64,000 nucleotides of DNA from Elioraea rosea (GCF_007644105.1 NZ_VFAC01000001.1:248001-312000), one strand, 5' to 3'. Positions 18,195 through 26,873 are shown, numbered from the stretch's first letter. A program made the numbers and translations. The notes: generated by a model not told the origin, from the letters alone.

Positions 18195-18934
18195 GCCGGA
18201 TCGAGGCGCTGCTGGGCGGAAAGGTGCTGATCGACCAGGGCGGGGCCGGCCTCCGCGCGACGATCGAGCCCGTGCTACTTGCCGCCTCCGTCGCAGCAGA
18301 GCCCGGGGAGGTGGTGCTGGAGGCGGGAGCCGGGGTCGGCACCGCCGCGCTCTGCCTGCTCGCACGCTGCCCCGACGTGCGGGTGGTCGGCGTCGAGCGC
18401 GAGGCGGACCAAGCTATGGCGGCGGAAGCGAATGCTGCGCGGAACGGCTGGGGCGCCCGATTCGTGGCGATCGCGGGCGATATCGCCGACAGGGCGACGG
18501 CGCGTGCGGCAGCGTCCCTCGGACCGTTCCAGCATGCCATGGCAAACCCGCCCTGGTTCGCGGCCGGCACGAGGCCGGAGGACGCAGCGAGGCGCGTCGC
18601 CAAGCATGCGCCGGACGAGGGCTCGGTCGCGCCCTGGGTTGCCTTCCTCGCACGACGGATTGCCCCGCGCGGCACGCTAACGCTCGTCCTGCCGCCTGCG
18701 CTCCTTCCCGAGGCGCTCACTGCCTTCGCCCGCTCGGGGCTCGGGGCGCCGCTCCTCTTTCCTCTCTGGCCGCGCCAGGGCGAAGCGGCCAAGCGGCTGA
18801 TCCTCGCCGGGCGGAAGGGCGCGCGCGGGGGCTGCCGCATCCTCCCCGGCCTCGTCCTGCATTGGGAGGATGGCCGGTACACGGACGCGGCAGAGTCGGC
18901 GCTGCGGCACGGCGAGGCCGTCACGCTCGCGTGA
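18191..18934 (+). CDS. Small-domain methyltransferase (tRNA1(Val) m6A / TrmN6-like)
   Basis: 247 residues, GTG start overlapping the DUF2007 stop. The SAM-binding motif VLEAGAGVGTAALCLLAR (near residue 40), VGVEREADQA and the catalytic NPPW motif (ANPPWF, near residue 118) indicate an N6-adenine RNA methyltransferase of the TrmN6 group. DUF2007-methyltransferase pairs next to a polyprenyl synthase gene are common in this class, so the context supports a housekeeping role. Confidence 0.87.
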   Translation: MSRIEALLGGKVLIDQGGAGLRATIEPVLLAASVAAEPGEVVLEAGAGVGTAALCLLARCPDVRVVGVEREADQAMAAEANAARNGWGARFVAIAGDIADRATARAAASLGPFQHAMANPPWFAAGTRPEDAARRVAKHAPDEGSVAPWVAFLARRIAPRGTLTLVLPPALLPEALTAFARSGLGAPLLFPLWPRQGEAAKRLILAGRKGARGGCRILPGLVLHWEDGRYTDAAESALRHGEAVTLA

Positions 18935-19055
18935 ACGGGGGGCGGAAGGCAGAAACATGGCGCGCGATGACACGGAGCCGCCATCGGGCCGGTCAAGACT
19001 CGCCGACATCGAAGCGGGCCGGACCTGAAAGGGCGGCCACGAACGGGAGCGGACG

Positions 19056-19382
19056 ATGCCGGAGCGTCGCGTCACCATCACCCTGGCCGCCGGGCTGATC
19101 GGCCTCGGCCTCGGGCTGTTTCCGTCTGCCGCCGAGGCCGACCGCGGCGGCCGCCACCGCGGCTGGGGTGGCCACCACCATGGCCATCATCACTGGCATG
19201 GCGGGCATGGATGGCGGCACCGCGGCCCGCCGGTCGTCGTCGTGCCGCCGCCCATCTACCGGCCGCCGCCTGTGGTCGTCATTCCGGGTTACGCGGTGCC
19301 ATACGGCTACGGGCATGGCGGGGGCTGGGGCTATGCGCCCTATGGCGAGGCGGAATTCAGGCTTCGCCTGCCCTTCCGCTGA
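19056..19382 (+). CDS. Small secreted His/Gly/Pro-rich protein
   Basis: 108 residues. A signal peptide is visible (hydrophobic residues 8-22, cleavage near AEA-D). The mature part opens with a histidine cluster (GGHHHGHHHWHGGHGW), then a proline/valine stretch (PPVVVVPPPIYRPPP) and a Tyr/Gly tail. The histidines suggest binding of Ni, Cu or Zn in the periplasm, but that is inference; no named family was recognised with confidence. ATG has a GGGAGCGG site upstream. It is convergent with the 93-residue gene; the 121 bp upstream shows no clear promoter. Confidence 0.7.
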   Translation: MPERRVTITLAAGLIGLGLGLFPSAAEADRGGRHRGWGGHHHGHHHWHGGHGWRHRGPPVVVVPPPIYRPPPVVVIPGYAVPYGYGHGGGWGYAPYGEAEFRLRLPFR

Positions 19383-19424
19383 GGCGCCCCTGCGTCGAGC
19401 CGCTCCGCAGGCGGAGGCGCCTCA
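19380..19424. terminator. Bidirectional stem-loop holding both stop codons
   Basis: TGAGGCGCC (19380-19388) pairs with GGCGCCTCA (19416-19424), and CCTGCG pairs with CGCAGG inside it. The TGA of the plus-strand gene and the TGA of the convergent minus-strand gene lie at the two outer ends of the stem. There is no long T-run, so termination strength is uncertain. Confidence 0.6.
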
Positions 19425-19703
19425 GGTGTCGCGCGCCTCGGGATGGCGGAGGTGCCACAGCCGCTCATGCGCGGCGACCAGGCTTTCCATGTTCTTCCGC
19501 CGGTTCGTGTCGGGCGAGAGCGGCCGGCGCGTCAGCATCATCTCGAGGATGTGCAGAAGCTGCTCGCCGACCTCGAAATCCCCCTGATCGCACGCGTGAT
19601 GGAACGCAATCAGGATCTTGTCCGAAAGCCGCCTGCTGTAGCGCGGAACCGCCTTGGACGATTCCCGTGCAGGCGGCTCGAGTTCGGTGTCATCAAAAGC
19701 CAT
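19422..19703 (-). CDS. Conserved small protein, unknown function
   Basis: 93 residues, hydrophilic and mostly helical: RRLSDKILIAFHHACDQGDFEVGEQLLHILEMML resembles a TPR-like helical pair, followed by SPDTNRRKNMESLVAAHERLWHLRH. It looks like a widespread small alphaproteobacterial protein without known function. ATG at 19703 is preceded by GGAGAGG. It lies 174 bp downstream of nrdB on the same strand, and convergent with the His-rich protein gene. Confidence 0.75.
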   Translation of the reverse strand: MAFDDTELEPPARESSKAVPRYSRRLSDKILIAFHHACDQGDFEVGEQLLHILEMMLTRRPLSPDTNRRKNMESLVAAHERLWHLRHPEARDT

Positions 19704-19877
19704 CGCGCACCTCTCCGGCAACGAGCGCTTCCACGCCTCGCTCCCCCAACCGCCTTGTCCGTTGCCGTGGAGGATAGCGCGGAAGCGAGTCGCTGAAAAA
19801 CCCCCGAACGCAGCATGGCACGCAGGCGCCATGCCGCAGCGCAGCATTTCCCGCCCGTGCCGCCGGGCTGCCTGCCC

Positions 19878-20960
19878 TCACCCGAGCGCGATCGCGCCGG
19901 TCGGCTGGCGGTCGGAGAAGGTCGCGTCCGCGAAGGCCTCCTCCCATGTGCCGCGTGTCGAGGCCTTGGAATACTCGGTGGCGCGGTTCTCGAAGAAGTT
20001 CGTGTGCTCGATCCCGTTCAGCATCTCGTCGAGCCACGGCAGCGGGTTCTTGGCGACGTGGTACATCGCCTCGAGGCCGAGCTGCACCAGGCGCCGGTCG
20101 GCGATGAACCGGATGTACTGCTTCACCGACGGCGCATCGAGCCCCTCCACGCCGCCGAGCTCGAAGGCGAGGTCGATGAACGCATCCTCGTGCTCGACGA
20201 TCGTTGCGCAGATGAGATAGATCTCCCGGCGCAGCTCCTCCGTCCAGATCTCTGGGTTCTCCTGCACGAAGGTGCGGAACAGGCGGATGACGCTGAGGCA
20301 GTGCAGCGTCTCGTCCCGCACCGACCAGGAGACGATCTGGCCCATCCCCTTCATCTTGTTGAAGCGGGGGAAGTTCATGAGGATAGCGAAGGAGGCGAAG
20401 AGCTGCAGCCCCTCGGTGAACGCGCCGAAGGCGGCGAGCGTCTTGGCGATCTCGGGCCGGCTGTCGACCCGGAAGGTCTGCATGTAGTCGTACTTGTCCT
20501 TCATCTCCTTGTAGCGGAGGAAGGCCTGGTACTCGAGTTCCGGCATGCCGATCGTGTCGAGCAGGTGGCTGTAGGCGGCGATGTGCACCGTCTCGATGTT
20601 GCTGAACGCCGAGAGCATCATCAGCACTTCGGTGGGTTTGAACACCTGGCTGTAGTGCTTCATGTAGCAGTTGTTCACCTCGACATCCGCCTGGGTGAAG
20701 AACCGGAAGATCTGGCTGAGCAAATTTCGCTCGGCGGGGGTGAGGGTCTTGTGCCAGTCCTTCACGTCATCCGCGAGCGGCACCTCCTCGGGCAGCCAGT
20801 GGATTCGCTGCTGCGTCAGCCACGCATCGTAGGCCCAGGGGTAGCGGAACGGCTTGTAGACGGGGTTCTCGGTGAGCAGGTCGAACCGCACGGGCAGCTC
20901 GTCGGGAGCATGGGCCTCGTTGCGCCCGCCGCTCGTTCCCTTCGCGATCCCATCAGACAT
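19878..20960 (-). CDS. nrdB: Ribonucleotide reductase small (radical) subunit
   Basis: 360 residues. It holds the diiron-tyrosyl cofactor that starts ribonucleotide reduction in the NrdA partner. ETVHIAAYSHL aligns with the E. coli ETIHSRSYTHI segment, keeping the ligand Glu and His and the radical Tyr, so this is a tyrosyl-radical class I enzyme; SVRDETLHCLS and CATIVEHEDAFID carry the remaining ligands. ATG at 20960 follows GGAGGAAG. It lies 81 bp downstream of nrdA in the same operon, with a strong hairpin in the gap. No N-terminal ATP-cone is present. Confidence 0.95.
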   Translation of the reverse strand: MSDGIAKGTSGGRNEAHAPDELPVRFDLLTENPVYKPFRYPWAYDAWLTQQRIHWLPEEVPLADDVKDWHKTLTPAERNLLSQIFRFFTQADVEVNNCYMKHYSQVFKPTEVLMMLSAFSNIETVHIAAYSHLLDTIGMPELEYQAFLRYKEMKDKYDYMQTFRVDSRPEIAKTLAAFGAFTEGLQLFASFAILMNFPRFNKMKGMGQIVSWSVRDETLHCLSVIRLFRTFVQENPEIWTEELRREIYLICATIVEHEDAFIDLAFELGGVEGLDAPSVKQYIRFIADRRLVQLGLEAMYHVAKNPLPWLDEMLNGIEHTNFFENRATEYSKASTRGTWEEAFADATFSDRQPTGAIALG

Positions 20961-20993
20961 CGTCTTCCTCCATCCCGGCAGCAGAGGTGAAAT

Positions 20994-21012
20994 GGGGGCC
21001 CGCACGGCCCCC
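20994..21012 (-). terminator. nrdA-nrdB intercistronic hairpin
   Basis: A 7-bp GC stem (GGGGGCC / GGCCCCC) with a 5-base loop lies 29 bp after the nrdA stop, followed on the minus strand by ATTTCACC. It may act as a partial terminator or RNA-stability element between the subunit genes; the U-run is short. Confidence 0.45.
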
Positions 21013-21041
21013 GTCGTGTGATCGAGGCGCGCCGCCTGCGC

Positions 21042-22916
21042 TCACTGGCAGGCGAGGCATTCCTCGTAGTCCGTTCCTTCGCCCGGCTTCGCCGCGACCA
21101 TCGGCAGCGGCGCGGCGGCATCGTTCGCCGGCGCCCGCACGGTGCCGATCGACATCTCCGCCTTCTCGCTCACCGTGTCGGCACGCTGGATGGAGAGCGA
21201 GCGGCAGTAGTAGAGGCTCTTCACGCCCCTCTTCCACGCCTGGAAATGGATCTGGTGCAGGTCGCGCTTGTGCACGTTGGCGGGCAGGAACACGTTCACG
21301 CTCTGGCTCTGGCAGATGAAGGGCGTGCGATCCGCCGCGTGCTCGATCACCCAGCGCTGGTCGAGCTCGTAGGCCGTTCGGAACACGGCCTTCTCGTGCT
21401 CGCTGAGGAAATCGAGATGCTGCACCGAGCCCTTGTTGACGGTGATCGAGGTCCAGGTGTCCTCGTCGTCGCGCCCCTTCTCGGCGAGCAGCTTCGCGAG
21501 GTCGCGGTTGCGCACGGCGAAGCTTCCCGAAAGCGTCTTCTGGACGAACACGTTTGCCGCGATCGGCTCGATGCCGGGCGAGGCGTTGCCAGCGATCACC
21601 GAGATCGAGGCCGTCGGCGCGATTGCGATCTTGTTTGAGAACCGCTCCATGATGCCGTAGTCGGCCGCGTCGGGGCAGGGCCCGCGCTCCTCGGCGAGCT
21701 TGCTCGAGGCGGCGTCGCACTGCGCCTTGATGTGGCGGAAGATGCGCTTGTTCCACACCTTCGCGATTACGCCCTCGAACGGCACCATCTTCTGCTGCAA
21801 GAAGGAGTGGAAGCCCATCACGCCGAGGCCCACGCTTCGTTCGCGCATCGCGGAGTAGCGCGCGCGCTCCATCCCCTCGGGGGCACGGTCGATGAAGTCC
21901 TGCAGCACGTTGTCCAGGAAGCGCATCACGTCCTCGATGAAGCGCGGCTCGTTCTCCCACGCATCCCAGGTCTCGAGGTTGAGCGAGGAGAGGCAGCACA
22001 CCGCCGTGCGCTGCTGGCCGTACTTGTCGAGGCCGGTGGGCAGGGTGATCTCGCTGCAGAGATTGGAGGTCTTCACCTCGAGCCCGGCGAGCTTTTGGTG
22101 CTCGGGCCGGGCGTTGTTCACGTGGTCGGAGAAGACGAGGTAGGGCTCGCCCGTCTCGATCCGCGCGGTGAGGATGCGGATCCAGAGCGCGCGGGCCGAG
22201 ACAGTGCGCACCACCGATCCGTCCTTCGGGCTCAGGAGCGCCCAGGGCTCGTCGGCCTCGACCGCGCGCATGAAGGCGTCGGACACGAGCACGCCGTGGT
22301 GCAGGTTCAGCGCCTTGCGGTTCGGATCCCCGCCCGTCGGCCGGCGGATCTCCACGAACTCCTCGATCTCGGGATGGGAGAGCGGCAGGTACACCGCCGC
22401 CGATCCGCGCCGGAGCGAGCCCTGGCTGATTGCGAGCGTGAGGCTGTCCATCACCCGGATGAAGGGGATGACGCCCGAGGTCTTGCCGTTCTGGCCGACC
22501 TTCTCGCCGATCGAACGCAGGTTGCCCCAGTAGCTGCCAATGCCGCCGCCCTTCGAGGCGAGCCAGACATTCTCGTTCCACAGCCCGAGGATTCCTTCGA
22601 GGCTGTCAGTGGCCTCGTTGAGGAAGCAGGAGATCGGCAGGCCACGCGTCGTGCCGCCATTCGAGAGCACCGGCGTGGCCGGCATGAACCAGAGGCGCGA
22701 GATGTAGTCGTAGAGCCGCTGGGCGTGCCCGGCATCGTCGGCGTAGTAGGAGGCGACGCGCGCGAACAGGTCCTGGTAGCTCTCGCCAGGCATCAGGTAG
22801 CGGTCATCAAGCGTTGCGCGGCCGAAATCGGTCAGCAGCCCGTCGCGCGACCGGTCGACACGCACGGGATGGCGGCCGGCAAGTTGCACGGTATCGAGGT
22901 TCACCACATCCAGCAC
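21042..22916 (-). CDS. nrdA: Ribonucleotide reductase large (catalytic) subunit, short form
   Basis: 624 residues. It reduces ribonucleoside diphosphates to deoxyribonucleotides. Active-site features are GLPISCFLNE (first redox Cys), TSNLCSEITLPT (thiyl-radical Cys with Asn and Glu), AVCCLSSLNL (second redox Cys), APTASISVIAGNASPGIEP, and a C-terminal CLACQ thiol pair. The GTG at 22914-22916 is chosen because GGGAGGG sits just upstream, and because the longer frame to 23096 would run through the NrdR-like operator. At this start the protein lacks the ~90-residue N-terminal ATP-cone. nrdB follows. Confidence 0.94.
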   Translation of the reverse strand: MLDVVNLDTVQLAGRHPVRVDRSRDGLLTDFGRATLDDRYLMPGESYQDLFARVASYYADDAGHAQRLYDYISRLWFMPATPVLSNGGTTRGLPISCFLNEATDSLEGILGLWNENVWLASKGGGIGSYWGNLRSIGEKVGQNGKTSGVIPFIRVMDSLTLAISQGSLRRGSAAVYLPLSHPEIEEFVEIRRPTGGDPNRKALNLHHGVLVSDAFMRAVEADEPWALLSPKDGSVVRTVSARALWIRILTARIETGEPYLVFSDHVNNARPEHQKLAGLEVKTSNLCSEITLPTGLDKYGQQRTAVCCLSSLNLETWDAWENEPRFIEDVMRFLDNVLQDFIDRAPEGMERARYSAMRERSVGLGVMGFHSFLQQKMVPFEGVIAKVWNKRIFRHIKAQCDAASSKLAEERGPCPDAADYGIMERFSNKIAIAPTASISVIAGNASPGIEPIAANVFVQKTLSGSFAVRNRDLAKLLAEKGRDDEDTWTSITVNKGSVQHLDFLSEHEKAVFRTAYELDQRWVIEHAADRTPFICQSQSVNVFLPANVHKRDLHQIHFQAWKRGVKSLYYCRSLSIQRADTVSEKAEMSIGTVRAPANDAAAPLPMVAAKPGEGTDYEECLACQ

Positions 22917-22982
22917 GCCACCCTCCCGAAACGAACCGCCGACCCGACCGGCAGGCCAGAGCATGCAGAGCCTGACTCGCCA

Positions 22983-23030
22983 CATCAAGATCTTGCGGCA
23001 AACGACCGCAGGGAACACGAAATGTGGTAG
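22983..23030 (-). promoter_or_regulatory. Tandem NrdR-box-like operator
   Basis: Two 16-bp elements at 22983-22998 (core CAAGATCTTG) and 23015-23030 (ACACGAAATGTGGTAG) fit the NrdR consensus ACACWATATATWGTGT at most core positions. Their centres are 32 bp apart, the three-helical-turn spacing known for paired NrdR boxes. They lie 67-114 bp upstream of the nrdA start. NrdR would repress the operon when dATP is plentiful. Confidence 0.6.
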
Positions 23031-23123
23031 TTCTCCTGTCACCCGCCTGCCACAGCCCGCAGCAGAAGCCACGTTCAGTTCATGATATGTTCTCATTCCT
23101 CCACGCCGCGCGCCAGCCCGACC

Positions 23124-23180
23124 GCGGGGTTATCCCCATGATCCACGCAGTTCGCCGCAGGTCACGCGGGTTATCCCCGC
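23124..23180. repeat. Two GGGTTATCCCC repeats upstream of nrdA
   Basis: GCGGGGTTATCCCCA (23124-23138) and GCGGGTTATCCCCGC (23166-23180) share an 11-bp core 41-42 bp apart, about four helical turns. TTATCCCCA is one base from the DnaA box TTATCCACA; the second copy is also a 5-bp-stem hairpin. They sit in the 310-bp gap between nrdA and the dehydrogenase gene. Function unproven. Confidence 0.4.
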
Positions 23181-23226
23181 TTTGAACGCGATTCGCCCGC
23201 CCTGGTCCGCCGAGGCGACGTCGCGA

Positions 23227-24195
23227 TCAGACGATCTGGTTCCTGAGCACGCTTTCGCCGCGCTGCAGCCTGCCGAGATTGTCCATCAGCAGGTCGAGCA
23301 CGTTGTCCTCGTAGCAACGGGTCTCGCCGCCGGTATGCGGCGTGATCAGCACGTTTGGCATCGACCAGAGCTTGCTGTCGGCCGGAAGGGGCTCGGGCTC
23401 CGTCACGTCGAGCGCGGCGCCGGCGATCTTCCCGGCCTCGAGCGCGGCGATCAGCGCCGGGGTATCGACCACCTTGCCGCGCGCGGCGTTGACGAGAATG
23501 GCCGACGGCTTCATCCGCCCGAGCGCATCGGCGCCGATCAACCCCGTCGTCTCCGGCGTCAGCGGGCAGGTGAGCGCGACGACATCCGCCTGCGGCAAGA
23601 GCGAGGCGAGCGCGTCGAGCCCGTGCACTTCGTCGGCCCCTTCCGCGCCGGCGGCAGGGTTGCCGCGGATGCCGACGACCTTCATGTCGAACGCCTTGGC
23701 GAGCCGCGCGAGCCGGCCGCCGATGCGGCCCAGGCCCACCACCAGCATCGTCTTGCCGCCGAGCTCGTCCTCGCGCTGCGCGAGGTCGCCGATCATGCCG
23801 CGCCAGAAGGGCTTGGCCTGGTTGTCGCGTGCCTCGGGGATGCGACGGAACATCGCGAGCACCAGCGCCATCGCATGGTCAGATACGGCGCGTGCATTGG
23901 CGCCCTGCGCAGAGGCAAGCCTGATGCCGTGCTCGCCGAGCACCTTCCTGTCGTACTGGTCAACGCCGGCGCTGATCGACTGGATGAAGCGAAGCCGCTT
24001 GGCGAGCGGCGCGAGGTCGTTCTTCCAGAGGCCGGAGACGACGAGCACATCGAGATCGGCGATGCGCGCGAGAAGCTCCTCGCGCGACTTCAGCGCGACG
24101 AAAGGCAGCCCCGTGTCGCGCAGCGGGAACCGTTCCTCGAAGCGGTAGGCGACGTGCGCGAAGCCGATCAGGGGCTTGTCGGGAAAGTCGCTCAT
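23227..24195 (-). CDS. D-2-hydroxyacid dehydrogenase family protein
   Basis: 322 residues. The NAD(P)-binding motif VVGLGRIGGRLARLAKAF (near residue 155), the catalytic Arg in LVNAARGKVVD, Glu in ALDVTEPEPLP and His in TPHTGGET are all present, giving the Arg-Glu-His set of this family (glyoxylate/hydroxypyruvate reductase-like). Substrate is unknown. Its ATG overlaps the stop of the upstream M24 peptidase gene (ATGA). The two probably act on products of the same pathway. Confidence 0.9.
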   Translation of the reverse strand: MSDFPDKPLIGFAHVAYRFEERFPLRDTGLPFVALKSREELLARIADLDVLVVSGLWKNDLAPLAKRLRFIQSISAGVDQYDRKVLGEHGIRLASAQGANARAVSDHAMALVLAMFRRIPEARDNQAKPFWRGMIGDLAQREDELGGKTMLVVGLGRIGGRLARLAKAFDMKVVGIRGNPAAGAEGADEVHGLDALASLLPQADVVALTCPLTPETTGLIGADALGRMKPSAILVNAARGKVVDTPALIAALEAGKIAGAALDVTEPEPLPADSKLWSMPNVLITPHTGGETRCYEDNVLDLLMDNLGRLQRGESVLRNQIV

Positions 24196-25418
24196 CGCTT
24201 CGCCTCCAATCCGAACGGATCGTCCACCGAGTGGGCAGGCGTGGTGAACCAGGCCGCGCCCTTCTCCGTGATGTGGATGTGGTCCTCGAGCCGGATGCCG
24301 CACTCGCCATAGACAGCGAGCGTCGGCTCGATCGACCCGCACATGCCGACATCGAGCGGCAGCGCGTTGCCCTTCACGAAGTAGGGCTCCTCGTGCCCAT
24401 CCATGCCCACGCCGTGGCCGACGCGGTGCGGCAGGCCGGGCGTCTTGTAGCCAGGCCCGAAGCCTGCGGCGACGATCACGCCGCGCGCGGCATCGTCGAG
24501 CGCGCCGCAGGGAACGCCGGGGCGCGCGGCGGCAAAGCCGGCGGCCTGGCTCTCCTTCACCGTGTTCCAGAGGAAGCGCTGGCGCTCCGTCGGCTCGCCG
24601 AACACGTAGGCGCGGGTGATGTCGGAGCGATAGTTGTGCAGCGAGGCGCCGCAATCGATCAGCACCATGTCGCCCTCGCGCAGCGTCTGCGCATAGGGCA
24701 CGCCATGCGGGTAGGCGGAAGCATCGCCGAACAGGACGATGTTGAACGGGCAGCCGCCGTCGAAGCCGGCCTTGCGGTGCGCGGCATCGACGAAAGCCTG
24801 CACCGCCGTCGTCGCGATGCCCTCGTGCAAGATGCGCGCGGCGGCGGCGTGGATCTCGACCGTCGTCTTCATCGCCTGGGTGATCAGCGCGATCTCATGC
24901 TCGGTCTTGCGCTGGCGCAGGAAGGATGCGATCGGCGCAGAACGGCCGTAGCGGTAGTCGCCCCCGCCGCCCTCGCGGATGCCGTGCGCGATGAAGGCAT
25001 GCGCGAGGTCATCGATCGCGATGCCGCCCGACGTGATCTGGAGCGATCGCAGCGTGTCGTAGAACAGGGCGAAGGGATCCTCGTCCTCCTCCCAGCCGCG
25101 AACCGGCGCGGGGATCGCCTGCATCGCGCGGATGCGCTCGGCCTCGAACTCTGGGCAGATGAAGGTGATCTCGCCGCGGCGCGGCAGGATCGCGCCGACC
25201 ATGCGCTCGCTCTGCCCGTGGCGGAGGCCGGTGAAGTAGGCGAGGTTCGTCGTTCCGTCGAGCCACATCGCCTCGACGCCCTGCTCCTCCATCAGGGCCC
25301 GCGCAGCGGCGACGCGGCGGGCGATCTCGTCGGCGCCGATCGGCGGCACGGCATCGCGCATGCTGGTGATGGCGGCGAGTTCCGCCTCGGCGGTGCTGCC
25401 GCCGACGCCGATCGTCAT
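24192..25418 (-). CDS. M24-family metallopeptidase (Xaa-Pro aminopeptidase / creatinase type)
   Basis: 408 residues. An N-terminal creatinase-like domain (residues ~20-170) is followed by the pita-bread domain. Metal ligands visible are the two Asp in VLIDCGASLHNYRSDITRAY, the His of VGHGVGMDGHEEP, and Glu in SIEPTLAVYGECG and RLEDHIHITE. It hydrolyses an N-terminal Xaa-Pro bond or a creatine-like amide. ATG at 25418 lacks a strong ribosome site; an ATG about 19 codons later is an alternative. It is coupled to the hydroxyacid dehydrogenase. Confidence 0.88.
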   Translation of the reverse strand: MTIGVGGSTAEAELAAITSMRDAVPPIGADEIARRVAAARALMEEQGVEAMWLDGTTNLAYFTGLRHGQSERMVGAILPRRGEITFICPEFEAERIRAMQAIPAPVRGWEEDEDPFALFYDTLRSLQITSGGIAIDDLAHAFIAHGIREGGGGDYRYGRSAPIASFLRQRKTEHEIALITQAMKTTVEIHAAAARILHEGIATTAVQAFVDAAHRKAGFDGGCPFNIVLFGDASAYPHGVPYAQTLREGDMVLIDCGASLHNYRSDITRAYVFGEPTERQRFLWNTVKESQAAGFAAARPGVPCGALDDAARGVIVAAGFGPGYKTPGLPHRVGHGVGMDGHEEPYFVKGNALPLDVGMCGSIEPTLAVYGECGIRLEDHIHITEKGAAWFTTPAHSVDDPFGLEAKR

Positions 25419-25508
25419 GTCTCGGTATCCCCGGGCTATGGACCTGTCAGAGCGGGCGCAGGCTGCAACAGGAGCGCCCCGCGGTCCAGACCCCAACGGA
25501 GGCCCGCT

Positions 25509-26873
25509 TCAAACGGCCCGGGCGTGGCGGCCTTCGGTGATCTCGAGGCGGCCGTCGAACACCGCGGCGATCGAGCGCAGGAAGACGCGCCCGACAGGCG
25601 TGACGCGAAGCCGCCAGCCCTCCCGCACGAGCAGCCCATCGGCTGCCATCGCGTCGAGGCGCGCGAGCGAAGGCGCGAAGCGGGCGGGATGGACGCCATG
25701 CTCGCGGCAGACCGCGCCGATATCGAGCGACATCTCGCACATCAGCCGCTCGATCAGCGCGCCGCGCAGCCGGTCCTCCGCCGTCGGCGCGATGCCGCGC
25801 ACGGCCGGAAGGCGGCCGGCGAAGACGGCGGCGCGCCAGTCCGGCACCGCGGCGGCGTTCTGCGCGAAGCCCTGCGGCAAGGCGCTGATCGCCGAGGCGC
25901 CGAGGCCGAGGAGCACCGGCGCGGAATCGTCCGTGTAGCCCTGGAAATTGCGCCTGAGCCGGCCTTCGCTCGCGGCCACGGCAAGCCTGTCACCGGGCCG
26001 CGCGAAATGGTCGAGGCCGATGACTGCATAGCCGGCGGCCGCGAACACGCTGCTTGCCGCCTGGAACTGCGCGAGGCGCGAGACGGCATCGGGAAGATCG
26101 CGCTCCTCGATCAGCCGCTGGTGGCGCTTCATCCACGGCACATGCGCGTAGCCGAAGAGCGCGATCCTGTCGGGTGCGAGCGAGAGCGCCTCGCGTGCCG
26201 TGCGCGCCACCGAGAGCTCGTCCTGATGCGGCAGTCCGTACATCAGGTCGAGATTGAGCGCCTCGATCCCCGCGCCGCGAAGCCGGGCGACCGCGTCGGC
26301 CACCATGGCGAAGGGCTGGATCCGGTTCACCGCCTCCTGCACACGCGCATCGAAATCCTGCACGCCGAGCGAGGCGCGCGTCACGCCGGTCTCGGCGAGC
26401 GCTGCGACCAGCTTCGGCGTCATCGTGCGCGGGTCGAGCTCCACGGCGATCTCTGCGTCCTCGGCGACATCGAACAGCGCGCGGATCGCTGCATCGACAC
26501 GGCGCCAAGCATCGGGGCCGAGGATCGAGGGCGTGCCGCCGCCCCAGTGGACATGCGCAAGCCGCATCCTCCCCGGCAGCCGCGCGGCAAGCAGCCCCGC
26601 CTCGCTGATCAGGTCGCGCGCATAGGCCTCGACGGGCGCGGCCGTGTTGGCAACGACGGTGTGGCAGCCGCAGTACCAGCACATGCGCCGGCAGAACGGC
26701 ACGTGCAGATAGAGCGACACTGGAACGGACGGGTCGAGCTCGGCGAGCCAGCCATCGACCGTTGCGGCATCGATATCGGAATGGAAGGCCACCGCCGTCG
26801 GGTAGCTCGTGTAGCGCGGGATCCGTCCGTCCCAGCGCGCGATCAGCTCGGTCCAGGGAACGGTCGCGTCCAT
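25509..26873 (-). CDS. hemN: Oxygen-independent coproporphyrinogen III oxidase (radical SAM)
   Basis: 454 residues. It converts coproporphyrinogen III to protoporphyrinogen IX without oxygen. The N-terminal RYTSYPTAVAF is diagnostic of true HemN, and the radical-SAM cluster motif is C61-x3-C65-x2-C68 (CRRMCWYC), followed by VHWGGGTPSILGP and NLDLMYGLPHQ. The C-terminal HemN domain is present. The start has no obvious Shine-Dalgarno. An FNR-like box lies 36-49 bp upstream, which fits oxygen control. The upstream LysR gene ends 58 bp away. Confidence 0.94.
   Translation of the reverse strand: MDATVPWTELIARWDGRIPRYTSYPTAVAFHSDIDAATVDGWLAELDPSVPVSLYLHVPFCRRMCWYCGCHTVVANTAAPVEAYARDLISEAGLLAARLPGRMRLAHVHWGGGTPSILGPDAWRRVDAAIRALFDVAEDAEIAVELDPRTMTPKLVAALAETGVTRASLGVQDFDARVQEAVNRIQPFAMVADAVARLRGAGIEALNLDLMYGLPHQDELSVARTAREALSLAPDRIALFGYAHVPWMKRHQRLIEERDLPDAVSRLAQFQAASSVFAAAGYAVIGLDHFARPGDRLAVAASEGRLRRNFQGYTDDSAPVLLGLGASAISALPQGFAQNAAAVPDWRAAVFAGRLPAVRGIAPTAEDRLRGALIERLMCEMSLDIGAVCREHGVHPARFAPSLARLDAMAADGLLVREGWRLRVTPVGRVFLRSIAAVFDGRLEITEGRHARAV

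Noticed and set aside
18957-19028. A 23-residue open frame with a GGAAGG site between the methyltransferase and the His-rich protein genes.
   Set aside because: Too short to judge, no recognisable motif, and GC-rich DNA gives many such frames.
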